Assembly: GCF_042675705.1 (NCBI RefSeq)
Contig: NZ_JBHTJJ010000012.1
Origin: Ruegeria arenilitoris
GTDB taxonomy: Bacteria > Pseudomonadota > Alphaproteobacteria > Rhodobacterales > Rhodobacteraceae
Length of the DNA: 64,000 nucleotides
Reading direction: 5' to 3' (one strand)
The notes beneath the pieces were generated by a model. It ran no database searches. It was given only the letters and a program-made list of their open reading frames with translations, and was not told the origin of the DNA. This document shows positions 34,410 through 46,453 of this stretch, piece by piece (the first letter of the stretch is position 1; each line of letters opens with the position of its first letter). The translations under genes were made by a program, and so were the position numbers.

Positions 34410-34820
34410 TTACAGGCTCATATGCGTTCCCAGCGCTTCCATGTCGGCCAGCAGCTTGGCTGCCTCGTCGACAATGGTCTGTTCGCCGTTTTCCTTCGCC
34501 GCCTCGTGCGAGGCGCGGGCCTCGGCAATCAGCTCGTCCAGATGGGAGCGGGTCACTTCGTCAACCGGGATGGCCTTTTCGGCCAGTACCGAAAGGGCAT
34601 CGCCGTTGATCTGGGCAAACCCGCCGGTGACCAGGTATTCGCTGGACCCTTCGGGCGCTTCGACCTTCAGGATGCCCGGACGCAGCGTGGTGATGGTGGG
34701 GGCATGATCGGGCATCGCCGTCATGTCCCCGTCCGCGCCGGGAATCTGGACCGCGCTGGCCTGAAGCGAAGCAAGGCTCCGCTCCGGGCTGACGAGGTCG
34801 AATTGCATCGTGTTTGCCAT
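34410..34820 (-). CDS. atpC: F1-ATPase epsilon subunit
   Basis: The 136-residue epsilon subunit, part of the central stalk and an inhibitor of ATP hydrolysis. It begins MANTMQFDLVSPERSLAS and contains MPDHAPTITTLRPGIL, as in other members; the C-terminal helical part is present. GGAG precedes the ATG. Last gene of atpHAGDC. Confidence 0.97.
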   Translation of the reverse strand: MANTMQFDLVSPERSLASLQASAVQIPGADGDMTAMPDHAPTITTLRPGILKVEAPEGSSEYLVTGGFAQINGDALSVLAEKAIPVDEVTRSHLDELIAEARASHEAAKENGEQTIVDEAAKLLADMEALGTHMSL

Positions 34821-34832
34821 CGGGGATACTCC

Positions 34833-36257
34833 TTAGGCAGCTGCTGCGGCCATCTTCTCGGCTTTGGCGATCACTTCGTCGATGCCGCCAACCATCAGGA
34901 AGGCCGCTTCGGGCAGGTGGTCGAATTCGCCGGCCACGACACGCTCGAACGAGTCGATGGTGACTTCCAGCGGAACCTGCACACCCGGCGAACCGGTGAA
35001 GACTTCGGCCACGTCGAACGGCTGCGACAGAAAGCGCTCGATCTTACGGGCACGGGCCACGGTCAGCTTGTCCTCTTCCGACAGTTCGTCCATGCCGAGG
35101 ATGGCGATGATGTCCTGCAGCGACTTGTAGCGCTGGAGGATCTGCTGAACGTCGGTCGCAACCTTGTAGTGACGCTCGCCGACGATGGCCGGGTCAAGCA
35201 GGCGCGAGGTCGAGTCGAGCGGGTCCACGGCCGGGTAGATACCCTTTTCCGAGATCGCACGGTTCAGAACGGTGGTCGCGTCCAGGTGGGCGAACGAGGT
35301 TGCCGGCGCGGGGTCGGTCAGGTCGTCCGCAGGCACGTAGATCGCCTGCACCGAGGTGATCGAGCCCTTCTTGGTCGAGGTGATGCGTTCCTGCAGGGCG
35401 CCCATGTCGGTGGCCAGCGTCGGCTGGTAGCCCACAGCGGAAGGAATACGACCCAGCAGAGCCGACACTTCGGAGCCCGCCTGCGTGAAGCGGAAGATGT
35501 TGTCGACGAAGAACAGAACGTCGGTACCGGACTGGTCGCGGAACTGCTCGGCCAGGGTCAGACCGGTCAGAGCAACACGGGCACGCGCCCCCGGAGGTTC
35601 GTTCATCTGACCGTAGACCAGGGCCACTTGGCTTTCCGACAGGTTGTCGGGCTTGATGACGTTCGATTCGATCATCTCGTGGTACAAGTCGTTGCCTTCA
35701 CGGGTCCGTTCACCAACACCGGCGAACACCGAGAAGCCCGAGTGCACTTTTGCGATGTTGTTGATCAGTTCCATGATCAGAACGGTCTTGCCCACGCCGG
35801 CGCCGCCGAACAGGCCGATCTTGCCGCCTTTGGCGTAGGGGGCCAGCAGGTCAACGACCTTGATGCCGGTGACTAGGATTTCCGACTCGGTCGACTGTTC
35901 GTCGAACTCGGGCGCGGGCTGGTGGATGGCACGTGTTTCAGTCGCTTCGACCGGGCCTTTTTCGTCGATCGGCTCGCCGACAACGTTCAGGATGCGGCCC
36001 AGGGTGGCGTTGCCAACCGGAACCGAGATCGGTGCGCCGGTGTCGACAACATCCGCGCCACGGACCAGACCTTCGGTCGCGTCCATCGCGATGGTCCGGA
36101 CGGTGTTTTCACCCAGGTGCTGGGCAACTTCCAGCACCAGGCGCTTGCCGTTGTTTTCAGTTTCAAGTGCGTTCAGAATTTCAGGCAACTGATCTTCGAA
36201 GTGCACGTCGACGACGGCCCCGATGATCTGTGTGACTTTGCCTTTTGCATTCGCCAT
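34833..36257 (-). CDS. atpD: F1-ATPase beta subunit
   Basis: Catalytic subunit of F1 (474 residues). The P-loop GGAGVGKTVLIMELI, the GERTREGNDLYHEM catalytic region and the ALLGRIPSAVGYQPTLATDMG block are intact. Lies between atpG (20 nt gap) and atpC (12 nt gap). Confidence 0.99.
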   Translation of the reverse strand: MANAKGKVTQIIGAVVDVHFEDQLPEILNALETENNGKRLVLEVAQHLGENTVRTIAMDATEGLVRGADVVDTGAPISVPVGNATLGRILNVVGEPIDEKGPVEATETRAIHQPAPEFDEQSTESEILVTGIKVVDLLAPYAKGGKIGLFGGAGVGKTVLIMELINNIAKVHSGFSVFAGVGERTREGNDLYHEMIESNVIKPDNLSESQVALVYGQMNEPPGARARVALTGLTLAEQFRDQSGTDVLFFVDNIFRFTQAGSEVSALLGRIPSAVGYQPTLATDMGALQERITSTKKGSITSVQAIYVPADDLTDPAPATSFAHLDATTVLNRAISEKGIYPAVDPLDSTSRLLDPAIVGERHYKVATDVQQILQRYKSLQDIIAILGMDELSEEDKLTVARARKIERFLSQPFDVAEVFTGSPGVQVPLEVTIDSFERVVAGEFDHLPEAAFLMVGGIDEVIAKAEKMAAAAA

Positions 36258-36277
36258 GTTTCGTCTCCGGTTTGTCT

Positions 36278-37153
36278 CTACAGCGCTTCGGCGCCGGAAA
36301 TAATTTCAATCAGCTCGTTGGTGATCACGGCCTGACGTGAGCGGTTGAACTGGATCGTCAGCTTGTCGATCATCTCGCCCGCGTTGCGCGTCGCGTTGTC
36401 CATCGCGGACATCCGTGCACCCTGTTCCGAGGCCCCGTTTTCAAGCAGAGCCGAGAAGATCGCCGTGGCGACCCCCTTGGGCAGCAATTCGGCCAGGATG
36501 GCCTCTTCGCTGGGCTCGTAATCGAACACGGCGCCGCTGTCGTCCCCTTCGGTCTCCTCGAACGAGGCGGGGATGATCTGCTGGGCCGTCGGGATCTGGG
36601 TCACGACGTTCTGGAACTTCGCGTAGAAGATCGTGGCAACGTCGAACTCGCCCGCGTCGAAACGCGACAGGATGTCCTTTGCGATGTCCTGCGCGTTGGC
36701 ATAGCCGATGCGCTTGACCTCGCTCAGGTCGATGTGACCGACGAACAGATCACCATAGTCACGCTTGAGCGCGTCGCGGCCCTTCTTGCCGACGGTCAGG
36801 ATCTTGACCGTCTTGCCCTTGCCGCGAAGCTCATCCGCCTTGGCGCGAGCCAACTTGGAGATGTTCGAGTTGAAGCCGCCGCAGAGCCCACGTTCGGCCG
36901 TCATGACGACCAGAAGGTGGACATCGTCGCTGCCGGTGCCGCGCAGCAGCTTGGGGGCGCTGTCGCTGCCCCCGACCGATGCTGCCAGCCCCGCCATCAC
37001 GGCATTGAACCGCTCGGCATAGGGGCGCGAGTCTTCGGCAGATTCCTGGGCGCGGCGCAGTTTTGCAGCCGCGACCATCTGCATGGCCTTGGTGATCTTG
37101 CGGGTCGATTTGACCGACTCGATCCTGTTTTTAAGGTCCTTTAGACTTGGCAT
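36278..37153 (-). CDS. atpG: F1-ATPase gamma subunit
   Basis: Rotor subunit of F1 (291 residues) with the N-terminal helix MPSLKDLKNRIESVKSTRKIT, the conserved ERGLCGGFN and the C-terminal helix SAMDNATRNAGEMIDKLTI. Gap of 12 nt to atpA. Confidence 0.98.
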   Translation of the reverse strand: MPSLKDLKNRIESVKSTRKITKAMQMVAAAKLRRAQESAEDSRPYAERFNAVMAGLAASVGGSDSAPKLLRGTGSDDVHLLVVMTAERGLCGGFNSNISKLARAKADELRGKGKTVKILTVGKKGRDALKRDYGDLFVGHIDLSEVKRIGYANAQDIAKDILSRFDAGEFDVATIFYAKFQNVVTQIPTAQQIIPASFEETEGDDSGAVFDYEPSEEAILAELLPKGVATAIFSALLENGASEQGARMSAMDNATRNAGEMIDKLTIQFNRSRQAVITNELIEIISGAEAL

Positions 37154-37165
37154 CGCCGCGTCTCC

Positions 37166-38704
<1,539 letters not shown>

Positions 38705-39265
38705 TTATCCGACCTCTTTCATTGCATTCTGTAGGGAGTTGAGCTTGGAGCGGATCGAACTGTCGATCATCTGCGAGCCCACTTTGACGACAAGACCACC
38801 GATGAGGCTTTCATCGACGGTCGCATTGATGGTCACGTCCTTGCCTACGCGCTCGGACAGTGTCTTGGACAGTTTTTCCAGCTGGGTCTTGGTCAGCGCC
38901 TTGGCCGAGGCAACTTCGGCAGTCACTTCGCCGCGTTCGTCGGCCAGCATTTCGCGCAGAACCTTGATCAGCTGCGGCAGCACGAACAGACGGCGCTTCT
39001 GCGCCATCAGAGCCAGCGTGTTGCGCATGATCGGGTGCAGGCCCATCTTGTCGGCCACGGCGGTGATGGCCGCCTGCTGGTCGGCCCGAGAGATCAGCGG
39101 CGAAGAGATCACCTCGCGCAGGTCCGCGCTTTCACTCAATGCAGCCGAAAGGTCATTGATGCCGGTTTCCAGACCTGCAAGGTCCTTGTTCTCTTTTGCG
39201 ATCTCGAAGATCGCCGTTGCATAGCGCTTGGCTATGCCCGTCGAAATCGAAGCTGGTTCGGACAC
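38705..39265 (-). CDS. atpH: F1-ATPase delta subunit
   Basis: Peripheral-stalk subunit linking F1 to F0 (186 residues), with KRYATAIFEIAKE at the N terminus and a C-terminal strand region GGLVVKVGSQMIDSSIRSKL. There are two in-frame GTG codons; I choose the second (39265) because GGAAGG is then spaced normally, while it abuts the first (39271). First gene of the F1 operon; the F0 genes are not in this window, as is usual for the group. Confidence 0.96.
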   Translation of the reverse strand: MSEPASISTGIAKRYATAIFEIAKENKDLAGLETGINDLSAALSESADLREVISSPLISRADQQAAITAVADKMGLHPIMRNTLALMAQKRRLFVLPQLIKVLREMLADERGEVTAEVASAKALTKTQLEKLSKTLSERVGKDVTINATVDESLIGGLVVKVGSQMIDSSIRSKLNSLQNAMKEVG

Positions 39266-39331
39266 GTCCACCCTTCCGATATTTTGGGCCCCGATTTCGC
39301 GTGCGGCAGCTGAACCGGGGGCGTGAGGGAA

Positions 39332-39352
39332 CCCCGTCCTGAAAGGGCGGGG
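39332..39352 (-). other. Hairpin in the atpH leader
   Basis: CCCCGCCCT-TTC-AGGACGGGG on the minus strand, nine pairs including one wobble, about 70 nt before the atpH start. Confidence 0.45.
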
Positions 39353-39417
39353 ATCAAAATCACCGGGGATGTAGCAGAGCCTAAGCCACCTAGCAATATG
39401 TTATGCCGGGCTCAGGT

Positions 39418-39426
39418 TTATCCACA
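39418..39426 (+). promoter_or_regulatory. Perfect DnaA box upstream of the F1-ATPase operon
   Basis: TTATCCACA, the exact consensus 9-mer, in the intergenic region about 150 bp upstream of atpH. Confidence 0.4.
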
Positions 39427-39577
39427 AAATCTTTCTTTTCAATTGGTTACGGAAACTGCGACGGTTTGAACCCATTCGCCGGCGTGAAAAATGTTACCAA
39501 GTTGCCTGTTTTTGCGATTCCTGTGGCCTTTTTCCCTCATGTTTCCGGGGATCCCGCGCTCGTGGATGCGCGCCGGT

Positions 39578-40312
39578 TCACGCCGGCTTCAACAATCCGT
39601 CCAGCGCTTTGATGGGGCGTTTTTCGGCATCCTTGGTCACGCTGCCGCTTGGTGGCCGGACAAGCTTGCTGGCTTCGACCATCAGAACACCACCGGCCAT
39701 GATGGTCGGGATCCGCTGCCCCGTCTTTTCGATCAACCCACCCGAGCGCAGCCAGAACCGCCGGAAGGAGGGCGGCAGGTAAAGCGCGGAACAGTGCATC
39801 TCGGGTACGAAATGATGTGTGCGCAGCTGGTTCTCCAATTGCGTTGCCGAATACGGATGTCCGTAGCCAAAGGGCGTTCGGTCCGTTCGGGACCAAAGCC
39901 CGGCCCGATTGGGAACGACAAACACCGCCCGACCGCCCGGCCCCAGAACGCGCCAGCATTCTTCAAGCAGTTGACTGGGCCGTTCCGAGGTCTCGAGCCC
40001 GTGCATGACCACCAGCTTGTCCACATGACCGGTTTCGATCGGCCACCGGGTTTCCTCGGTCAGCACCGATACATTCTGCATACCGGCGGGCCAAGGCATC
40101 ACCCCTTGCGGTCCGGGCATCAGGCCGACGACACGCCGCGCGTCAGCAAGATAAGGGCGCAACAAAGGCACCGCAAAGCCGAATCCGGCCACCGTCTGGC
40201 CCTTGGCCTCGGGCCACAGTTCGATCAGCCGGCCACGAATGGCAGCCTGCGCCGCACGCCCCAGCGTGCTGCGGTAATAGAAGTTCCTAAGATCCTGCAC
40301 ATCAAGATGCAT
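39578..40312 (-). CDS. Class I SAM-dependent methyltransferase
   Basis: A 244-residue methyltransferase-like protein. The Rossmann core is recognisable from LLEECWRVLGPGGRAVFVVPNRAG (post-motif IV-VI; central part ECWRVLGPGGRAVFV), but the SAM loop reads VAGFGFAVPLL rather than a GxGxG, so it is divergent. Typical of the roseobacter gene next to gloB. Substrate unknown. Start at ATG 40312; it is divergent from gloB with 61 nt between. Confidence 0.8.
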   Translation of the reverse strand: MHLDVQDLRNFYYRSTLGRAAQAAIRGRLIELWPEAKGQTVAGFGFAVPLLRPYLADARRVVGLMPGPQGVMPWPAGMQNVSVLTEETRWPIETGHVDKLVVMHGLETSERPSQLLEECWRVLGPGGRAVFVVPNRAGLWSRTDRTPFGYGHPYSATQLENQLRTHHFVPEMHCSALYLPPSFRRFWLRSGGLIEKTGQRIPTIMAGGVLMVEASKLVRPPSGSVTKDAEKRPIKALDGLLKPA

Positions 40313-40373
40313 TGCAGATCCCCGGTCGATCGGCTTAGCTGAGCGCAGTTTAGCAACGAAAGGGCAAAAGGCC

Positions 40374-41141
40374 ATGCCTCTTGAGATCGTCACCATCCCC
40401 TGCCTTTCCGACAACTATGCATTTCTGGCACATGACCCGGCAAGCGGACAGACGGCCCTGGTCGACGCCCCGGAGGCCGGGCCCATTCTGGCCGAATTGA
40501 CCGCACGCGGCTGGCGCCTGAGCCATGTCCTTCTGACCCATCACCACTGGGATCACGTCGACGGCTTGCCGGGCATCCTCGAGCAGCACCCAGCACAGGT
40601 GATTGGTGCGGCGGCCGACGCTCACCGGCTCCCTCCCCTCGACAAACAGGTCGCCGACGGAGACCGGTTCGAGATTGGGGGCGAACCTGTCGAGGTCCTG
40701 GATGTCTCGGGGCATACGGTGGGACATGTGGCCTATTATTTGCCCCAAAGCGCGGTGGTGTTCACGGCCGACAGCCTGATGGCGCTGGGATGCGGGCGCT
40801 TGTTCGAAGGCGACGCGAAGCAAATGTGGGCCTCGCTTTCGAAACTCGCTGCTTTGCCCGACGAGACGTCGGTCTGCTCGGGCCACGAATACACCCAGTC
40901 AAACGCCCGGTTTGCGGTGACCATTGATCCTGACAACACAGCGCTGCTGCAACGAGTGCATGAGATCGATCAGGCAAGGGCAGAGGGCCGCGCGACCGTG
41001 CCGTCAAATCTGGGCGAGGAAAAGGCGACCAATCCGTTCCTGCGCGCCACTGATCCCAAGATTCAGGCACAGCTTGGAATGGTGGGGGCTGACCCGGTCG
41101 CGGTTTTTGCCGAGATCCGGGGTAGAAAAGACCGCTTCTGA
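40374..41141 (+). CDS. gloB: Hydroxyacylglutathione hydrolase (glyoxalase II)
   Basis: Hydrolyses S-lactoylglutathione to lactate and glutathione in methylglyoxal detoxification. The 255-residue metallo-beta-lactamase-fold enzyme has THHHWDHVDG (residues 56-65), VLDVSGHTVGHVAYY, TADSLMALGCGRLFEG and the glyoxalase II C-terminal block CSGHEYTQSNARFA with EKATNPFLR. Confidence 0.96.
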   Translation: MPLEIVTIPCLSDNYAFLAHDPASGQTALVDAPEAGPILAELTARGWRLSHVLLTHHHWDHVDGLPGILEQHPAQVIGAAADAHRLPPLDKQVADGDRFEIGGEPVEVLDVSGHTVGHVAYYLPQSAVVFTADSLMALGCGRLFEGDAKQMWASLSKLAALPDETSVCSGHEYTQSNARFAVTIDPDNTALLQRVHEIDQARAEGRATVPSNLGEEKATNPFLRATDPKIQAQLGMVGADPVAVFAEIRGRKDRF

Positions 41142-41169
41142 TGCCTAATTGGTCTTCTTCACGGCCACG

Positions 41170-41186
41170 GTCACATTAAATGTGAC
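41170..41186. promoter_or_regulatory. Perfect palindrome between gloB and clpA
   Basis: GTCACATT-A-AATGTGAC, 17 bp with perfect 8-bp arms, 29 bases after gloB and 130 bases before clpA. Without a T-run it looks more like a dimeric regulator site than a terminator. Confidence 0.45.
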
Positions 41187-41315
41187 TGTCAAGTGAAAGA
41201 AAACCCTTGAAGCCGCGCCATGATCAACCAAACTCTAAAAGTATGAGGTCATGGTTGGGATGGGGATCCGGCCAATACTCGAACCCCTTCCGGCCCAATA
41301 CAGAGGAGCACCCGC

Positions 41316-43640
<2,325 letters not shown>

Positions 43641-43667
43641 ACCTCGGTCCAATCAAACAAGTCTCGT

Positions 43668-43697
43668 CGCCCGGCAGCCAGTTCTGCCGGGCGATTT
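43668..43697 (+). terminator. Terminator after clpA
   Basis: CGCCCGGCAG, 6-base loop, CTGCCGGGCG (perfect 10-bp stem), then ATTT. Starts 27 bases after the stop. Confidence 0.75.
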
Positions 43698-43809
43698 CGT
43701 GAGTGGCCGCCCCCCTCTCCTGCCAGTATCCTCCAAAAAGACAGTTCCCAGCGACGGAAACCGCTGCGCGCCACGTTTCAAACCAACGCCTTTGGAGTGG
43801 AGCAGCACA

Positions 43810-44700
43810 GTGTCCAGAAAAATCGCCGTCATTTGGAGCATCGCCTTCGCGGCCTCGGTCGTCGGCGTAATCGCCTCTGCCCAGCATCGGTTTCGCTTTC
43901 ATGACGAATCCCGCGCACAACCGTTGAACCTGGAACCGGCGACCGTCAACTCAGGCGCCAACAGATCAGAGATCACCGAACAAGGCCGCGTCTTGTCGAT
44001 TACCGGCAATGGCATCCCCAATCATCTGGTCGGTCGCTTTCCGAACAAAGGCAACCCACATCAAATCGTCGAGCAGCCGGTCACGTTGAAGGTGCCGGCC
44101 GTTCCGAGGGCGAATGCAACCCCGACACCTCTGCGCATGGGGTGGAACTTTGGCGTGACTCTGACTGGGGTCGTCTTTGACCCACTGGCCGCTGAATTCT
44201 GGCACGGCGATCCCCGGTCGGGCTGGTCCTACAATGCTTTGGGCGGCGCGATCGCGCTTGGACTCGATGCCAATTTCGCACATGTCCAGCCAAGCGGAAA
44301 ATATCACTACCACGGGGTTCCGACCGGCCTGATCGAAATGCAGGGCTGGTCACCGAAAGAACACTCTCCGTTGATCGGGTATGCAGCGGACGGGTTTCCG
44401 ATTTACGCCCGAACCGGTTTGGTGGGCGGCAATGTCACGCAAATGACCTCTTCCTACCGGCTGAAGGCCGGCCAGCGCCCTGGCGGCGCCGCCCCTGACG
44501 GACGACATGATGGAACGTTCAACGAAGACTACGAGTTCGTGGCAGGACTTGGAGCGCTCGACGAATGCAATGGTGCCATGACCGTCTCGGCCGCGTTTCC
44601 TTCGGGCACCTACGCGTATTTTCTGACCGACGACTACCCGGTTGTTCCACGCTGTTTTGCGGGCACACCCGATCCCAGCTTCCGCTTCGGGCCGCGCTGA
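43810..44700 (+). CDS. YHYH domain-containing secreted protein
   Basis: A 296-residue protein with an N-terminal signal anchor or signal peptide (IAVIWSIAFAASVVGVIASAQ) and a YHYH domain: SGKYHYHGVPTGLIE (about residues 165-180), then GYAADGFPIYART and DECNGAMTVSAAFPSGTYAYFLTDDYPVVPRC (shown in part: LDECNGAM, AYFLTDDYPVVPRC). YHYH proteins are extracytoplasmic and probably bind metal through the paired His; their role is unknown. GTG at 43810 is chosen because it starts the signal sequence and follows GGAG. Confidence 0.82.
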   Translation: MSRKIAVIWSIAFAASVVGVIASAQHRFRFHDESRAQPLNLEPATVNSGANRSEITEQGRVLSITGNGIPNHLVGRFPNKGNPHQIVEQPVTLKVPAVPRANATPTPLRMGWNFGVTLTGVVFDPLAAEFWHGDPRSGWSYNALGGAIALGLDANFAHVQPSGKYHYHGVPTGLIEMQGWSPKEHSPLIGYAADGFPIYARTGLVGGNVTQMTSSYRLKAGQRPGGAAPDGRHDGTFNEDYEFVAGLGALDECNGAMTVSAAFPSGTYAYFLTDDYPVVPRCFAGTPDPSFRFGPR

Positions 44701-44707
44701 CACTGGC

Positions 44708-46450
44708 TTAGCGTTCGGTCAGCTTCAATTCGATGCGACGATTCTTTGCCCGCGCTTCCGGAGTGTCCGCCGTATCTACAGGTTGAAACTCGCCAAATCC
44801 GTTTGCTGACAGGCGTTCCGGCGGAATCCCCAACTGTTCGACCATGTAACGCACGACCGACAGCGCCCGCCCTTGGCTGAGCTCCCAATTGTCGCGATAC
44901 CGTCCTGTTCCGTTCAGCGGGATATTGTCCGTGTGACCGTCGACCCGGATGACCCAGTTCAATTCGGGCGGAATGTCCGCCGCAATCCCACGCAGAATGC
45001 CCGCCACTTTCGCGACCTCGCGCCGGCCATCCTCGGACAGAACCGCCGAACCGGGTGGGAACAGCACCTCGGACGAGAATACGAAGCGGTCGCCCTCGAT
45101 CCGAACGCCTTCCTGGTTGCCCAGTACGTCGCGCAGGCGACCAAAGAACTCGGAGCGGTACCTCTGCAGGTCTTCGGCCTGTGCCGTAAGTTCCTGATTC
45201 TGACCGGCCAGTTTCTCGGCCTCGGCCTCCAGACGGACACGTTCGGCCTCTTCCAACAAGCGGCGGCGCCGTTCTTCGGACGCGGCCCGGGCAAGGGCCG
45301 CGTTCAGGTCCTGACCAAGGGTCTGAATTTGCACCTCGGCTTCGGCATTCCTGTCTTTGTAGTCATCCAGCAGCGCCTGCAGCGACCCCAATTGGCTGCG
45401 CAATGCGGCGATCTGCTGGTTCAACAGGGCCGTCTGGCGTTGCGCCTTTGCGGACAGAGCCTTTTCGGTGGCGATCGTTTCCCGGGCAACGGCAAGCAAG
45501 GCGTCGCGCTGCTCGGCCAGCGTCCGCTGGCTTTCGGCCTCAGCCTCGGCTTCGGTTCGCGCCGCAAGGGCTGCTTCAAGCTGAGCCTTGAGCTCCTCGT
45601 CATTCAACTCACCGAATTGCCGCTCAAGCTCAGCCTTGGCCGACTGCGCGGCGGCCAACAGTGTCAGTGTTTCCTCGGCCTGCTTGCGCTGCTCTTCCAG
45701 TGCCAGGGTCATGGCCGTCAATTCAGCATCCGCATTCTGCAGTCTGTTGCGCAGCGCCTCAGCGGCAGCAGCCTCGGCGACGCGTGCGGCTTCCTCCTCG
45801 GACAGTTGGCTTTGCAATTCCGCGATCTGGGCCGCGCGCGCGCTGTCCGCTTGCTCAAGGTCGGCCACCAAGGCCTCCAGCGCTTCGCGGCGTGCAGCCG
45901 CCAGCCGTGCAGCCTCGGCCTGGGCATCCACCTCCGCACGGGTTTGGGCCAAGGCTAGGTTCAATGCCTCCTGCTCGGACAGCAGTTGCTCGCGTTGGGA
46001 TTCCAATTCGGCAATATCGCCCTGCGCACGCGCCTGATCAGCCAAAAGCGCGGCGACTTGCGCTTCGAACCCTGTGATACGAGTCTGCGCCTCTTCCAAC
46101 TCGGCCGCGCGCTGGTCACGCTCCGAGGTGAGTGACGAGATCAAGGCCTGCGCCTGGCTCAGATCCTCTTCGGCTTGCGACAGCGTCGTGTTCAGAGCCC
46201 CCAACCGGGCCTGCAGGCGGCTGTTCTCGCGCTCTTCCAGGCCCAAAGCATCCGCAAGGGCGGCCACTTCGTCCGACAGAGCCGTCAGCTCGTCTTCCTG
46301 TCCGGAGATGGTTTCGCGCAGCACGAACTGCACGACCATGAAAATGGTCAGCACAAAGGTCATGACCATAAGCAGCCCCGTGATCGCATCAACGAAGCCG
46401 GGCCAGACCGAGCCCTGGAAACGCTGACCGGTTCGACGAGACAGGGCCAT
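44708..46450 (-). CDS. MotB/OmpA-like peptidoglycan-binding protein with long coiled coil
   Basis: A 580-residue inner-membrane protein. Residues 14-45 are one membrane segment (WPGFVDAITGLLMVMTFVL) with an aspartate (D21) at the place of the proton-carrying Asp of MotB. Residues 50-430 are almost entirely coiled coil rich in Ala, Glu, Gln and Leu. Residues 450-580 are an OmpA peptidoglycan-binding domain: RVDGHTDNIP, NWELSQGRALSVVRYM, GFGEFQPV and KNRRIELKL. It pairs with the ExbB/MotA-like gene directly upstream (3 nt gap) as stator or motor halves. Flagellar MotB is shorter and lacks such a coil. Confidence 0.9.
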   Translation of the reverse strand: MALSRRTGQRFQGSVWPGFVDAITGLLMVMTFVLTIFMVVQFVLRETISGQEDELTALSDEVAALADALGLEERENSRLQARLGALNTTLSQAEEDLSQAQALISSLTSERDQRAAELEEAQTRITGFEAQVAALLADQARAQGDIAELESQREQLLSEQEALNLALAQTRAEVDAQAEAARLAAARREALEALVADLEQADSARAAQIAELQSQLSEEEAARVAEAAAAEALRNRLQNADAELTAMTLALEEQRKQAEETLTLLAAAQSAKAELERQFGELNDEELKAQLEAALAARTEAEAEAESQRTLAEQRDALLAVARETIATEKALSAKAQRQTALLNQQIAALRSQLGSLQALLDDYKDRNAEAEVQIQTLGQDLNAALARAASEERRRRLLEEAERVRLEAEAEKLAGQNQELTAQAEDLQRYRSEFFGRLRDVLGNQEGVRIEGDRFVFSSEVLFPPGSAVLSEDGRREVAKVAGILRGIAADIPPELNWVIRVDGHTDNIPLNGTGRYRDNWELSQGRALSVVRYMVEQLGIPPERLSANGFGEFQPVDTADTPEARAKNRRIELKLTER

Positions 46451-46453
46451 GTG

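Larger units (their letters stand above)
39272..39577. other. Intergenic region upstream of the F1-ATPase operon
   Basis: No gene seen. It should hold the atp promoter, which I could not place firmly. It includes a 9-bp hairpin in the atpH leader (39332-39352) and a perfect DnaA box (39418-39426). Confidence 0.45.

Noticed and set aside
39272..39577. Replication origin (DnaA box in an AT-richer gap)
   Set aside because: Only one box, no AT-rich unwinding element and no dnaA, dnaN, parAB or repABC nearby.
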